A stretch of DNA of 64,000 nucleotides, taken from NCBI GenBank assembly GCA_020633195.1, contig JACKEC010000014.1, positions 434,001 to 498,000 on the forward strand, read 5' to 3'. This document shows, in pieces, positions 18,169 through 33,352 of the stretch. Positions within the stretch are counted from its first letter, which is position 1. Each line of letters opens with the position of its first letter. The stretch comes from Sandaracinaceae bacterium (GTDB lineage Bacteria; Myxococcota_A; Polyangia; Polyangiales; Sandaracinaceae). Made by a program: the position numbers and the translations under genes. The notes under the pieces were generated by a model. The model had not been told where the DNA came from, made no database searches, and worked only from the letters and a program-made list of their open reading frames with translations.

Positions 18169-19228
18169 TCAAGGCGCCGCGAGCTGACGCGCGGCGTCGC
18201 GTCGCGGCGGTGGGGCCTCGCGCAATGACACCAGGCCTTGCTGGGCGCGCAGGTCGCCGGGGTCGCGGCGCAGGGTCTCGTCGAAGGCGGCGGCCGCCGC
18301 GGCTCGATCGCCGCGCTGCGCGAGCGCGAGGCCGAGGGCGAGGTGGCCGCGGCCGTCGTCCTCGGGGAGGCGCTCGATGGCCTGCCGGGCGGCCTGCTCG
18401 GCGACCGAGGAGGAGGTGGCCTCGAGCGCGGCGTGCGCGAGCTCGAGCCACAGGTCGATGACGTCGGGGTGGCGCTCGGCGGCCTGCGACAGCAGCTCGA
18501 CGGCGTCGTCGGGGCGGCCGGCGGCGACGAGGGCGCCCGCGAGGTCGCGCCGCGCGTCGAGGTCCTCGGGGCGCCGGCCGAGGATGCGGCCGTAGTGCTC
18601 GGCGGCCTCCGCGGGGCGGCCGAGCGCGAGCTCGATCGCGCCGAGGTCGAAGAGGGTCGCGTTGTCCTGGGGGTAGGCCCGATGCGCCGCGACGAGCGCG
18701 CGGCGGGCGGACGCGAGGTCGTCTCGGAGGACCGCGAGCGCGGCCATGCGACCGAGGAGGGTGGACGCCTCCCGATCCTGGAGACCGATCGCGCCGGCGG
18801 CGCGCTCGATGGCGGCCTCGTGCTCGCCCGCGAGCGCCTGCGCCCACGCGCGCGCCCGGCCCGCGCGCCGGACGTCGGGGTGCTCCGGAGCGGCGGCGAG
18901 GAAGGCCTCGAGGGCGTCGCGCACGCGGACCGCGCGGTCCCGCCACGCCGCGGTCGGCTCGGCGGGGAGCTGCGGGAGGACCTCCGCCGCGGCGATCGCG
19001 GCGCGGCCGTCGTCGGGCGCGGATCGACGCATCGCCCTCGCCGCGAGGGCCCACGCGCGCTCCGCCTGCCCACGCTCTCGCGCCGCCGCGACCTGCGCGA
19101 GCGAGCGCGCCATCGCGTCCGGGCGCTCTTGCGCGACAACCACGGTGGACGGCAGCCCGAGAAGGCCTAGAACTACCAACCCCGTCCTCAGGACGACGTC
19201 TCTCAACGGCCCCGAAAAGCTAGCACTC

Positions 19229-19230
<2 letters not shown>
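18169..19230 (-). CDS. Exported TPR-repeat protein
   Basis: A 353-residue protein. From ATG 19230 the first 35 residues contain a hydrophobic segment (GLVVLGLLGLPSTVVVAQ) that looks like a Sec signal peptide. The rest is alpha-helical with tetratricopeptide-like repeats (LARARAWAQALAGEHEAAIERAAG, ATLFDLGAIELALGRPAEAAEHYGRIL, VDLWLELAHAALEA and following). TPRs mediate protein-protein contacts; the partners are unknown. The chosen start overlaps the uvrA ATG on the other strand; an internal TTG could be used instead. Convergent with the metallopeptidase gene. Confidence 0.65.
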
Positions 19231-24559
<5,329 letters not shown>

Positions 24560-24580
24560 CGGCCTCGGCTGACGGCCTCC

Positions 24581-25498
24581 TCACCCCGCGGCGAGGAAGG
24601 GCCGCGCGGCCGCGAGGAAGGCGTCGACCGCGTCGACGTGGGCGAAGTGCGAGCCCTCGCTCAGCCACACCATCTCCGCGTCCGGGATCGCCCGCGCGAG
24701 CCGCTCGCCGACGACGGGCGGGACCATCGGGTCGCGGCGGACGTAGAGGAGCTGGAGCGGGATCGGGAACCCGTCGAGCGCCGCGAGCTCGGCTTCGAAG
24801 CGCTTCATCTCGGAGGCCTTCAGCGTGTGCGCGAGGTAGCTGTGGAACGCGCGACGGCCGTCCGGGGTCATCAGCGGGCCGCCGTACTCGCGCGCCTCCT
24901 CGAGCGACTTCAGGGACTCGTCGTAGTAGTGGACGTTCCGGAACGCCCAGCGCAGCGGGTCGCGCCGCACGAGGAGGTCGAGCACCGACGCCGCGCCGGG
25001 CAGGCGCATCGCCGTCTCGAGCGCCCACATGCGCGGCGTGGCGAGCCCGGGCGAGTGCAGGTTCACGAGGCGCGACATCGCGCCCGGGTCCTTCATCGCG
25101 AGGCGCATGCACAGGTAGCCGCCCATCGAGTTGCCGACGACGCGCGCCCCGCGGACCCCGAGCGTGGCCATCGTCTCGCCGATGAAGCCCGCGAGCGCGT
25201 CCGGGGTCAGCGGGGCGTCGGCCACGCTCGAGCGGCCGGCCCCCGGCAGGTCGAACACGAGGACCTCGTAGTCCTCGGCGAGGCGGTCGATGACGTAGCG
25301 GAACGAGTAGCTCGACGTCATCAAGCCGTGCACCAGCACCAGCGGATCGCCGCGGCCCGCGCGCCGGACGCTGACCTCGAGGGTGCCGAGCGCCGGGGTC
25401 GTCACCGACACGCGCTCGTCCTCGATCTCGAAGAAGCGGTGGGGCCGCCGAGGCCGCTCGGGGAGCGCCTCGAAGCGCATGGGCTCGAAGGGCTTCAC
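24581..25498 (-). CDS. Alpha/beta hydrolase
   Basis: A 305-residue cytoplasmic protein of the alpha/beta hydrolase fold. Visible elements: the oxyanion motif VLVHGLMTSSY (about 54-64), DLPGAGRSS, the nucleophile elbow GNSMGG with Ser124, an acid in RRDPMVPP, and the catalytic His in GSHFAHVD. The organisation resembles meta-cleavage or haloperoxidase-type hydrolases; the substrate cannot be told. Start chosen at GTG 25498; ATG 25480 is an alternative. Just upstream a 14-codon ORF (MRNVLALTLRRRR) ends in TGA overlapping the GTG (GTGA). The gene ends 21 bp from uvrA, convergent with it. Confidence 0.8.
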   Translation of the reverse strand: MKPFEPMRFEALPERPRRPHRFFEIEDERVSVTTPALGTLEVSVRRAGRGDPLVLVHGLMTSSYSFRYVIDRLAEDYEVLVFDLPGAGRSSVADAPLTPDALAGFIGETMATLGVRGARVVGNSMGGYLCMRLAMKDPGAMSRLVNLHSPGLATPRMWALETAMRLPGAASVLDLLVRRDPLRWAFRNVHYYDESLKSLEEAREYGGPLMTPDGRRAFHSYLAHTLKASEMKRFEAELAALDGFPIPLQLLYVRRDPMVPPVVGERLARAIPDAEMVWLSEGSHFAHVDAVDAFLAAARPFLAAG

Positions 25499-25583
25499 CG
25501 CCGGCGCCGACGGAGCGTGAGGGCGAGGACGTTCCGCATGGGACGAGCCTACTCGTCCCCGGCTATCCTCGCGACGGGGGAAG

Positions 25584-26474
25584 GTGGAGGGGACCCGTCC
25601 ATGCGCGAGCTGTGGCCGCGCGATCTCGGATCGCGTGGCGCGGTGCCCGTTCTGCAACGCGCTCGCGCGGAGCGACGTCGCCGCGACGGTCTCCGCGCCC
25701 GACGAAGTGACCTGCCCCTGGTGCCGGCGCCACGTCCCGGCGAGCACGATGTTCTGCGTCGTCTGCAAGCGCGAGGTCGTCGCCGAGCGCCCCACGACCA
25801 AGTGCGCCGCGTGCCTCGCGCCGTACCTGCCGAGCCTCCCCGAGTGTCCGCGCTGCGGCGTCGCGAACCCGACGGTCGCCGCGCCGCCGGCCGAGGTCGC
25901 GCCGCCGGCCGAGGTCGCGCCCGACGACGCGCCGCCAGCCGCCGCCCCGCCCCGCGGCTTCGTCGGGTCGGCGCACGAGCCAGTGCCCGCGGCGCGCTGC
26001 CCGGTCTGCCGCGGCCCGGCGGGGCCGCGACCGCTGAAGGTGGTGGCGTGGCGCGACCGCTCGGGGCTCCTCGACGCGGTGCTCGGCCGGACCGTGTTCC
26101 GCGGCCGGGCGACGTTCGTGCCGGGACCCTGCGGCGCCTGCGCGAGGGGCCTGCTCCGGAGCCGCGTGTACGCGACGCTCCTGATGTGGGCGCCGATCCC
26201 CGTGCTCACGGTCGGGCTCGCGTTCGAGGCCACGGCCGGGATCACCTTCGCGGTGCTCGCGCTCTTCGGCTACGCGGTCATCCTGAGGTCGCCGAGCTAC
26301 AGCTGGCCGGACGCGATCCTCTACGGCGCGCAGCTGACGTCCACCGCCGGCGCCCACGGCGCCGACCAGGTCGACTTCCCCGTGCACTGGGCGCACGCGC
26401 TCCTGCGCGTCTTCGGCGCGCTCGTCATCGGGTTCCTCAGCCTCGTCGTGGTGGCGGTGATCTCCGGCGCGTGA
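25584..26474 (+). CDS. Zinc-ribbon-containing membrane protein
   Basis: A 296-residue protein with three N-terminal zinc-ribbon-like Cys quartets: C7/C10/C21/C24, C44/C47/C58/C61 and C74/C77/C88/C91, followed by a Pro-rich linker with duplicated APPAEV, a further Cys pair CPVC...CGAC, and two to three hydrophobic helices (about 190-235, LMWAPIPVLTVGLAFE and AVLALFGYAVIL, and 270-296). The ribbons would be cytosolic and the C-terminal part membrane-embedded. No enzymatic motif is visible, so it may be a scaffold. A GGGGGAAG stretch abuts the GTG start 25584, and TATCCT lies 14 nt before it. Confidence 0.65.
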   Translation: MEGTRPCASCGRAISDRVARCPFCNALARSDVAATVSAPDEVTCPWCRRHVPASTMFCVVCKREVVAERPTTKCAACLAPYLPSLPECPRCGVANPTVAAPPAEVAPPAEVAPDDAPPAAAPPRGFVGSAHEPVPAARCPVCRGPAGPRPLKVVAWRDRSGLLDAVLGRTVFRGRATFVPGPCGACARGLLRSRVYATLLMWAPIPVLTVGLAFEATAGITFAVLALFGYAVILRSPSYSWPDAILYGAQLTSTAGAHGADQVDFPVHWAHALLRVFGALVIGFLSLVVVAVISGA

Positions 26475-26491
26475 CCCTCTGCGATCCGCGC

Positions 26492-26497
26492 TAACGT
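26492..26497 (+). promoter_or_regulatory. TANNNT -10 element (TAACGT) for the 26507 gene
   Basis: TAACGT ends 9 nt before GTG 26507; no Shine-Dalgarno is visible and no good -35 is seen. Confidence 0.4.
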
Positions 26498-26506
26498 GAT
26501 CGCGCC

Positions 26507-27589
26507 GTGCCTCGGCCGTGGCTCCGCAACCCCTTCTACGACGTCGCCCTGCTGGCCTTCTGCTGGGTGCCCGTCTACCTGTGGGTCGTCTTCGGCCTCG
26601 GGCTCGGGGGCGACGTCTACGGGCTCGCGCCGCTCACGTCGGGGCAGCAGGCGAGGGCGCTCTCCCTCGCCGCGGTGGTCGTGCTCGGGCTGACCTACGT
26701 CCACCGGCACTACACGTTCGTGTTCGTCTACGGGGACCGCGAGACCTTCAAGGAGCGCGGGGTCGCGTACGTGTTCTCGCCGATCCTCGTGTTCGGCACC
26801 GCGGCCTATCTGCTCACGCTCCAAGAGCCGATCCACGTGGCCGGCACGACCATCGCGCCGTTCGTCCTCATGCTCGTCGTCAGCGGCGTCTGGAACGTCT
26901 GGCACACCGTGCAGCAGCGCTACGGGATCCTGCGCGCCTACGCCGGTCGCGCGAAGGGCGGCCTCGAGACGCGAGCCCACGCCCGCCGTGATCGCGTCTT
27001 GCTGTGGACGCTCGTGCTCGCGCTCTCGTTCGTGCTGCCGGTCGTGCGCCCGCGCACCTTCGCCGCGCACCCGAGCGCGATGCGCGTGCTCGGGACCCTG
27101 CACCCCTACGTCTCGCACCCGGCCTACACCGCGGCGCTCGCGGTGGTCGGCGTCGCCACCCTCGCGGTCGTCGTGTGGTGGGCCCGCGCCGAGCGCGCGG
27201 CCCGCGCCGACAAGGGGCCGCGTTGGATCTTCCTCGGGTCGACGGTGCTCCTGCTCGTCGTCTTCGTCGTCCACGGCCCGATCGTCGGCTACCTCTGCTT
27301 CGGCGCCGCGCACGCGCTCGAGTACCTCGCGTTCGTCCATCACTTCGCCGAGCGCAGCTGGCGCGGTCGCCCCGAGCGCGGCTTCGCCGCCGTCGTCCTC
27401 GGCCGCCCGCTCGCGTTCGCGCCGGTCCTCGTCGCCGCCCTCGGCCTGTCCTTCCTCTGGCTCCAGGACTACCGCACCACGGAGGTCTACCTCGCCTACT
27501 ACGTGGGCGGCTCCATGCTGCACTTCCTCTACGACGGCTGGATCTGGAAGCTCCGCAAGAAGAAGGTCTCGCGGCCGCTGGGCGCCTGA
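26507..27589 (+). CDS. Multi-pass membrane protein with His-rich motifs
   Basis: A 360-residue protein with about eight hydrophobic segments. Conserved-looking His and aromatic residues lie next to helices: TYVHRHYTFVF (about 64-74), VWNVWHTVQQRYG (about 128-140), GAAHALEYLAFVHH (about 268-281) and SMLHFLYDGWIWK near the C-terminus. Such spaced histidines in membrane helices recall non-haem di-iron or haem proteins and carotenoid-cleaving Brp/Blh-type proteins, but the match is not firm and no function is assigned. GTG start follows TAACGT by 9 nt. Convergent with scoB. Confidence 0.6.
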   Translation: MPRPWLRNPFYDVALLAFCWVPVYLWVVFGLGLGGDVYGLAPLTSGQQARALSLAAVVVLGLTYVHRHYTFVFVYGDRETFKERGVAYVFSPILVFGTAAYLLTLQEPIHVAGTTIAPFVLMLVVSGVWNVWHTVQQRYGILRAYAGRAKGGLETRAHARRDRVLLWTLVLALSFVLPVVRPRTFAAHPSAMRVLGTLHPYVSHPAYTAALAVVGVATLAVVVWWARAERAARADKGPRWIFLGSTVLLLVVFVVHGPIVGYLCFGAAHALEYLAFVHHFAERSWRGRPERGFAAVVLGRPLAFAPVLVAALGLSFLWLQDYRTTEVYLAYYVGGSMLHFLYDGWIWKLRKKKVSRPLGA

Positions 27590-27601
27590 ACGCCGGGCGC
27601 C
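27581..27601. terminator. Weak inverted repeat between convergent genes
   Basis: GGCGCC at 27581-27586 and again at 27596-27601 can form a 6-bp stem around a 9-nt loop containing the stop of the plus-strand gene. No T run; may be chance in GC-rich DNA. Confidence 0.2.
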
Positions 27602-27605
27602 GAGC

Positions 27606-28262
27606 CTAGAAGCTCATCTCGCGGAGATCCGCCGCCGCGAGCAGCGGGGCCTCCGTCTTGTCCTGGACCTCCTTGGCGCTCACCCCGGGCGCGACCTCGC
27701 GCAGGACCAAGCCCTCCGGCGTCACGTCGATGAGCGCGAGGTCCGTGATGATCCGGTTCACGACGCCGATGCCCGTGAGCGGGAGGCGGCACTCGTTGAG
27801 GATCTTGGGCGCGCCGTCGTTGGTCGTGTGCGTCGTGATCACGACCACGCGCTTGGCGCCGACGACGAGGTCCATCGCGCCGCCCATGCCCTTGACCATC
27901 TTGCCGGGGATCATCCAGTTCGCGAGGCTGCCGTCCTTGCTGACCTCCATGGTCCCGAGGATGGCGAGGTCGATGTGGCCGCCGCGGATCATCGCGAAGC
28001 TCGTCGCGCTGTCGAAGAAGCTCGCGCCGGGCACCGTGGTGACGGTCTGCTTGCCGGCGTTGATGAGGTCCGCGTCCTCCTCGCCCTCGTAGGGGAAGGG
28101 GCCGACGCCGAGCAGGCCGTTCTCGGACTGCAGCATCACCTCCATGCCCTCGGGGATGTAGTTCGCCACGAGCGTCGGCATGCCGATGCCGAGGTTCACG
28201 TAGTAGCCGTCGCGGAGCTCGCGCGCGGCCAGCATCGCGATCTGCTCTCGAGTCAGCGCCAT
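27606..28262 (-). CDS. scoB: 3-oxoacid CoA-transferase subunit B
   Basis: A 218-residue beta subunit of a two-gene succinyl-CoA:3-ketoacid-type CoA transferase (subunit family SCOT/AtoA). The CoA-loading glutamate is in the motif QSENGLLG (Glu47). Other family motifs are visible: YYVNLGIGMPT, FDSATSFAMIRGGHIDLAILG, ANWMIPGKMVKGMGGAMDL. The enzyme moves CoA between succinate and acetoacetate (or similar acids) in ketone-body or branched-chain metabolism. The gene follows scoA by 4 bp in the same direction. Length is standard. Confidence 0.92.
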   Translation of the reverse strand: MALTREQIAMLAARELRDGYYVNLGIGMPTLVANYIPEGMEVMLQSENGLLGVGPFPYEGEEDADLINAGKQTVTTVPGASFFDSATSFAMIRGGHIDLAILGTMEVSKDGSLANWMIPGKMVKGMGGAMDLVVGAKRVVVITTHTTNDGAPKILNECRLPLTGIGVVNRIITDLALIDVTPEGLVLREVAPGVSAKEVQDKTEAPLLAAADLREMSF

Positions 28263-28266
28263 GACG

Positions 28267-28971
28267 TCACTCCCCCTTCGGCCGCGTGGTGCGGCGCTCG
28301 ATGCGCTTCTCGTGGGCCCCGTCGCCGACGAGGACGCGCTGGACGAACACGCCGGGCAGGTGGATCTGGTCGGGCTCGATCGCGCCGACCTCGACGAGCT
28401 CCTCGACCTCGGCGACGGTGATCGCGCCGGCCATCGCGCACAGCGGGTTGAAGTTGCGCGCGGTCTCGCGGAACAGGAGGTTGCCGTGCCGGTCCCCCTT
28501 CCACGCCTTCACCAGCGCGAAGTCCGCGCGGATGCCGCGCTCGAGCACGTAGGTGTGCCCGTCGAACTCGCGGGTCTCCTTGCCGTTGGCGACCTCGGTG
28601 CCGACCCCGGCGCGGGTGTAGAAGCCCGCGAGCCCGGAGCCCCCGGCGCGCAGCCGCTCGGCGAGGGTGCCCTGCGGGCAGAGCTCCACCTCGAGCTCGC
28701 CGCTGAGGAACTGCCGCTCGAACTCCTTGTTCTCGCCGACGTAGCTCGAGACCATCTTGTCGATCTGCTTGCCCTGCAGCAGCAGCCCGAGCCCGAAGTC
28801 GTCGACCCCGCAGTTGTTCGAGTACACCGTGAGGTGCTGCACGCCCTTGTCGCGCAGCGCCGCGATGCAGAGCTCGGGGATCCCGCAGAGGCCGAAGCCC
28901 CCGGCGACCAGGCTCGCCCCGTCCTGAATGTCGGCTACGGCCTCGGCCGCGCTCGCCACCACCTTGTCCAT
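28267..28971 (-). CDS. scoA: 3-oxoacid CoA-transferase subunit A
   Basis: A 234-residue alpha subunit of the same CoA transferase. The start MDKVVASAAEAVADIQDGASLVAGGFGLCGIP matches the family; the glycine-rich GGFGLCGIPE loop (24-33) and SSYVGENKEFERQFL are typical. ATG 28971 is preferred over TTG 29010, whose extra residues MKRRRGEWYASPP are not family-like, though that TTG overlaps the carA stop. With scoB it forms a heteromeric enzyme. It lies 35 bp after carA in the same direction, so it may belong to the pyrimidine operon by read-through. Confidence 0.92.
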   Translation of the reverse strand: MDKVVASAAEAVADIQDGASLVAGGFGLCGIPELCIAALRDKGVQHLTVYSNNCGVDDFGLGLLLQGKQIDKMVSSYVGENKEFERQFLSGELEVELCPQGTLAERLRAGGSGLAGFYTRAGVGTEVANGKETREFDGHTYVLERGIRADFALVKAWKGDRHGNLLFRETARNFNPLCAMAGAITVAEVEELVEVGAIEPDQIHLPGVFVQRVLVGDGAHEKRIERRTTRPKGE

Positions 28972-29006
28972 AGGGGGCGACGCATACCACTCACCCCTTC
29001 GCCGCT

Positions 29007-30106
29007 TCAACCTCGCATGCGGTCGAGGAAGCGCCCGAACAGGTAGCGGGAGTCGTGCGGACCCGCGCCGGCCTCCGGGTGGAACTGCACTCCGAACGCG
29101 CCGCTGTCGGCGTGCTCGACCCCCTGACAGGTGCTGTCGTTGAGGTGCAGGTGGGTGCAGGTCAGCGACGCGGGGAGGGCGTCGAGGTCGACCGCGAAGC
29201 CGTGGTTCTGGGTCGTGATCTCGATCTTGCCCGTCGTGAGATCTTTCACGGGGTGGTTGAGGCCGCGGTGCCCGAACTTGAGCTTGAAGGTCTTGGCGCC
29301 GAGCGCGTGCGCGAGGAGCTGGTGCCCGAGGCAGATCCCGAAGACGGGCTTCTTCGACACGAGCGCCTTCGCCGCCTCGATGCCGTGCGCCACCGCCGCC
29401 GGGTCACCGGGGCCGTTGCTGAGGAAGACGCCGTCGGGGTCGCGCGCGAGCACGTCGTCCGCGGTCGCGCTCGCCGGCAGCACGGTGAGGCGGCACCCGA
29501 GGTCGCTCAAGCAGCGCAGGATGTTCCGCTTCACGCCGTAGTCGATCACGACCACGTGCTTGTCGGCGGCGCCGTCGTCGATCTGCCAGGCGCCAGAGCC
29601 GTCCTGCCACGCGTAGGGCTCGGCGGTGGTGACGCGACCGGTGAGGTCGAGCCCGCTCATCGGGGGCGCGTCCTTGGCGCGGGCGAGCAGCGCGTCGGCG
29701 GGCTCGGTGCCCACCGCGCACATCTGCGCGCCGTGATCCCGGATGTGTCGGGTCAGCGCTCGCGTGTCGACGTTGGCGATGCCCACCACGCCGTGATCGC
29801 GGAGGTAGGCGTCGAGCCCGCGGTCGCTGCGCCAGTTGCTCGCGATGGGGCTCAGCTCGTGGACCACGAAGCCCGCGAGGTGCGGCCGCGGCCCCTCGTC
29901 GTCCTCGGGCGTCGTGCCGGTGTTGCCCATCTGCGGCGCCGTCATGCAGACGACCTGATGGCAGAACGACGGGTCGGTCAGGACCTCCTGGTAGCCCGTC
30001 ATCCCCGTGGTGAAGACGGCCTCGCCGACGGTCGTCCCCGGGGCGCCGATCGCGGTCCCCTCGAACACCTCGCCGTCGGAGAGCACGAGGCGCGCGTCGC
30101 GGACGA

Positions 30107-30110
<4 letters not shown>
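29007..30110 (-). CDS. carA: Carbamoyl-phosphate synthase small subunit
   Basis: A 367-residue glutaminase subunit that hydrolyses glutamine and passes ammonia to CarB for carbamoyl phosphate, the precursor of pyrimidines and arginine. N-terminal family domain: DGEVFEGTAIGAPG...VGEAVFTTGMTGYQEVLTDPS. The class-I glutamine amidotransferase domain has FGICLGHQ with the nucleophile Cys near residue 260, and the His/Glu pair in FHPEAGAGP. GTG start 30110 overlaps the pyrC stop (GTGA), so translation is coupled. carB is not in the window. The stop precedes scoA by 35 bp. Confidence 0.95.
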
Positions 30111-31393
<1,283 letters not shown>

Positions 31394-31506
31394 CGCACCC
31401 GCGATTACGCGACCGGGCCTCGCGAGTCAATCGGTCGCGGGCCCCTCGGCTTCGCCGATCGACTCATCGGTCCAGAGATCGCCCCCGCAAAGCAGGAGCG
31501 ATCGTC

Positions 31507-31848
31507 TCAGCCGACGTCTTCGATCGCGCTGTCGTCGACTTCGATGTCGTCCGGCGCGTCGATCGCGCCCACCGACGAGACGTCGGGGACCTTCCGGTTC
31601 GAGAGAACCGCCTTGCGCTTGGTCTCCTCGACGCGCTGCTTCATCGAGACGACCTTGCGACACAGCGACGCGAAGTCCCTGTTTCGCGTGGCCATCGCGG
31701 GGGAACCGCCGCGAAGCATGGTGCTGAGGATGAAGTCGAGAACCTGAATCTCGCCTTCGCTGAAACTGTTGCTGATCCGCATGAGAGGCGATCTACCACC
31801 GAGGATGGGTCGCGACAATCCATGACGTGAGCTATATGGCCACGGCAT
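31507..31848 (-). CDS. Small helical protein of unknown function (lower GC)
   Basis: A 113-residue protein from ATG 31848, preceded by a strong AAGGAGGAG at good spacing; an alternative start is ATG 31782 (MRISNSFSEG, 90 residues), where the compact domain begins. The predicted helical core contains GEIQVLDFILSTMLRGGSP and FASLCRKVVSMKQRVEETKRKA, followed by an acidic tail (DDIEVDDSAIEDVG). Sampled GC is about 63 %, below the neighbours, and the upstream 200 bp falls to about 50 %, suggesting acquired DNA. No family is recognised. It stands alone between pyrC and the CPBP gene. Confidence 0.6.
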   Translation of the reverse strand: MPWPYSSRHGLSRPILGGRSPLMRISNSFSEGEIQVLDFILSTMLRGGSPAMATRNRDFASLCRKVVSMKQRVEETKRKAVLSNRKVPDVSSVGAIDAPDDIEVDDSAIEDVG

Positions 31849-32054
31849 GTCACTCCTCCTTGGAGATCGCCTCGTAACCAGCTGGAATCATGAGCTTCAT
31901 GGCGGCCCAAGAAAATGAAAGTACCCAACGGAATTGGGCCAAAATGGGGTGCGATCGGGCCCCAAATGGATCGCCGATCCACTTGGCGATCGCCTCGAGC
32001 CGCGTGGGCGCTCGTGCCAACCCGAGCTGGTCGGAGGGCTGGTAGAGTGCTCGC
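31849..32054. other. AT-rich intergenic stretch between two divergent genes
   Basis: This 206-bp gap has a 60-bp section near 50 % GC (31861-31920) in a genome near 72 %. Short inverted elements (GGCGATC / GATCGCC type) occur around 31960-31995. An in-frame minus-strand run ends in ISKEE just before the 31848 start codon. No clear transposon remnant is seen. The region also holds TAGAGT for the CPBP gene. Confidence 0.4.
32043..32048 (+). promoter_or_regulatory. TANNNT -10 element (TAGAGT) for the CPBP protease gene
   Basis: TAGAGT ends 6 nt before GTG 32055, with no Shine-Dalgarno; a leaderless start is predicted. Confidence 0.45.
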
Positions 32055-33338
32055 GTGATCGCGCGCATCGGTCTCGGCGTCGCCTTCGTCATCGCGCTCG
32101 CGGGGATCGGCCTCGGCGCCGTTCGCGTAGCCGGCCTCGAGGCGATCGAGGTGAACGCAGGCCACGCGACGACGCTGCGCGAGGCCGCCCACGGCCGCGA
32201 AGCCGTGCTCGCGAGCACGCGCCTCTATCCCGGCACGCGCGCGGTCTTCGAGCTGTGCGCGAGCGACCCGATGGAGGCCGCGCGGTGGGCCGACACGGTC
32301 GAGCTCCAGGTGCGCCTCGACGGCGAAGCAGGTGTGCAAGTCCCGCTGACGGCCGACGCGCTCGCGCGCGCGCGCCGGAACGAGACGAGCGCGTGCTTCG
32401 AGGTCGGCGCGGGGCCCGTGCTCGCCGAGGGCGACTACTCGATCGCGGCCACCTTCGAGGCGCTGCCCGAGGCCATCGCCGACGTCCCCCTCCGAGCGCG
32501 CATCGCGGCGCGCCCGACGCTCGGGGACTTCGATCTGACCCTGGTCGTCGTCACCTGGCTGGGCTCGTTCCTCCTCGTGGTGTTCCTCGCGGTGCGCGCG
32601 GCGGTCGGGAGCGTCGCCGCCGTGGCCCCGACGAAGAACGAGTGGGAGGAAGCCCAGGCCGAGATCGAGGACGAGCTCGAGCCCAAGCGCGAGCGCAAGC
32701 CCTGGCCCGGCTGGCTCACCGTCCCGCTCGGCGTGATCCTCATGCTCGTCGCCTTCTTCGGGATCGGCCTCGTCGCGAGCGGGGCCGCGGCGGGGCTGCT
32801 CGCCGGGGTAGGGCTCGGGATCTACGAGGCGACCCTCGGCGTCCTGCTCGTGGGCGGCGCGACGGTCGCGGTGCGCCTCGACACCTGCGCGCTCGCGCGG
32901 CCGGCGAAGTGGTGGTGGCTGTGGTTCCCCGGCGCCGGCATCGCGGGCATCGCGCTGATGTTCGCGGCGCAGCTCTCGACGCGCCTGGTGCCGTCGACCG
33001 GGCGCAGCAGCGTCGAGGCGTTCGTGAGCTGGCCGAGCGGGATGCTCTCGTTCGCCGCCCTCGCGGTGGCCGCGCCGCTCTGCGAGGAGGTGTTCTTCCG
33101 GGGCTTCGTCTACGGAGCCCTCAAGCGCTACGGCGTCCCCCTCGCGTTCCTCGCCGCGTGGCTCCTCTTCGTGGCCTTCCACGGCGCGCAGACGTGGGGG
33201 CAGTGGGGCGCGCTCGTCGGCATCGGGGTGACCGGCCTCGGCCTCACGACGATCCGCGCGGTGAGCGGCAGCGCCCTCGTCGCGGCCACCGCGCACCTCG
33301 TCTACAACGGCTTGCTCGCCGTGCAGGCGTTCTTGTAG
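32055..33338 (+). CDS. CPBP-family intramembrane metalloprotease
   Basis: A 427-residue membrane protein. A signal-anchor helix (about 1-25) is followed by an exported beta-rich domain (about 30-155, VELQVRLDGEAGVQVPLTADAL), then helices from about 163. The C-terminal CPBP/Abi domain carries the active-site motifs CEEVFFRG (Glu pair near 343), VAFHGAQ and AHLVYNG. The family includes CAAX-type proteases and bacteriocin-immunity proteins; the substrate is not known. The extra N-terminal exported domain is longer than in typical CPBP proteins. GTG 32055 follows TAGAGT by 6 nt. Confidence 0.8.
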   Translation: MIARIGLGVAFVIALAGIGLGAVRVAGLEAIEVNAGHATTLREAAHGREAVLASTRLYPGTRAVFELCASDPMEAARWADTVELQVRLDGEAGVQVPLTADALARARRNETSACFEVGAGPVLAEGDYSIAATFEALPEAIADVPLRARIAARPTLGDFDLTLVVVTWLGSFLLVVFLAVRAAVGSVAAVAPTKNEWEEAQAEIEDELEPKRERKPWPGWLTVPLGVILMLVAFFGIGLVASGAAAGLLAGVGLGIYEATLGVLLVGGATVAVRLDTCALARPAKWWWLWFPGAGIAGIALMFAAQLSTRLVPSTGRSSVEAFVSWPSGMLSFAALAVAAPLCEEVFFRGFVYGALKRYGVPLAFLAAWLLFVAFHGAQTWGQWGALVGIGVTGLGLTTIRAVSGSALVAATAHLVYNGLLAVQAFL

Positions 33339-33352
33339 GGAGCACGTTCTCT

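Noticed and set aside
31850..32218. A minus-strand open frame ending in ISKEE before the 31848 gene
   Set aside because: Only the last about 50 residues have varied composition, there is no convincing start, and the rest overlaps the CPBP gene. It may be a remnant but cannot be supported.
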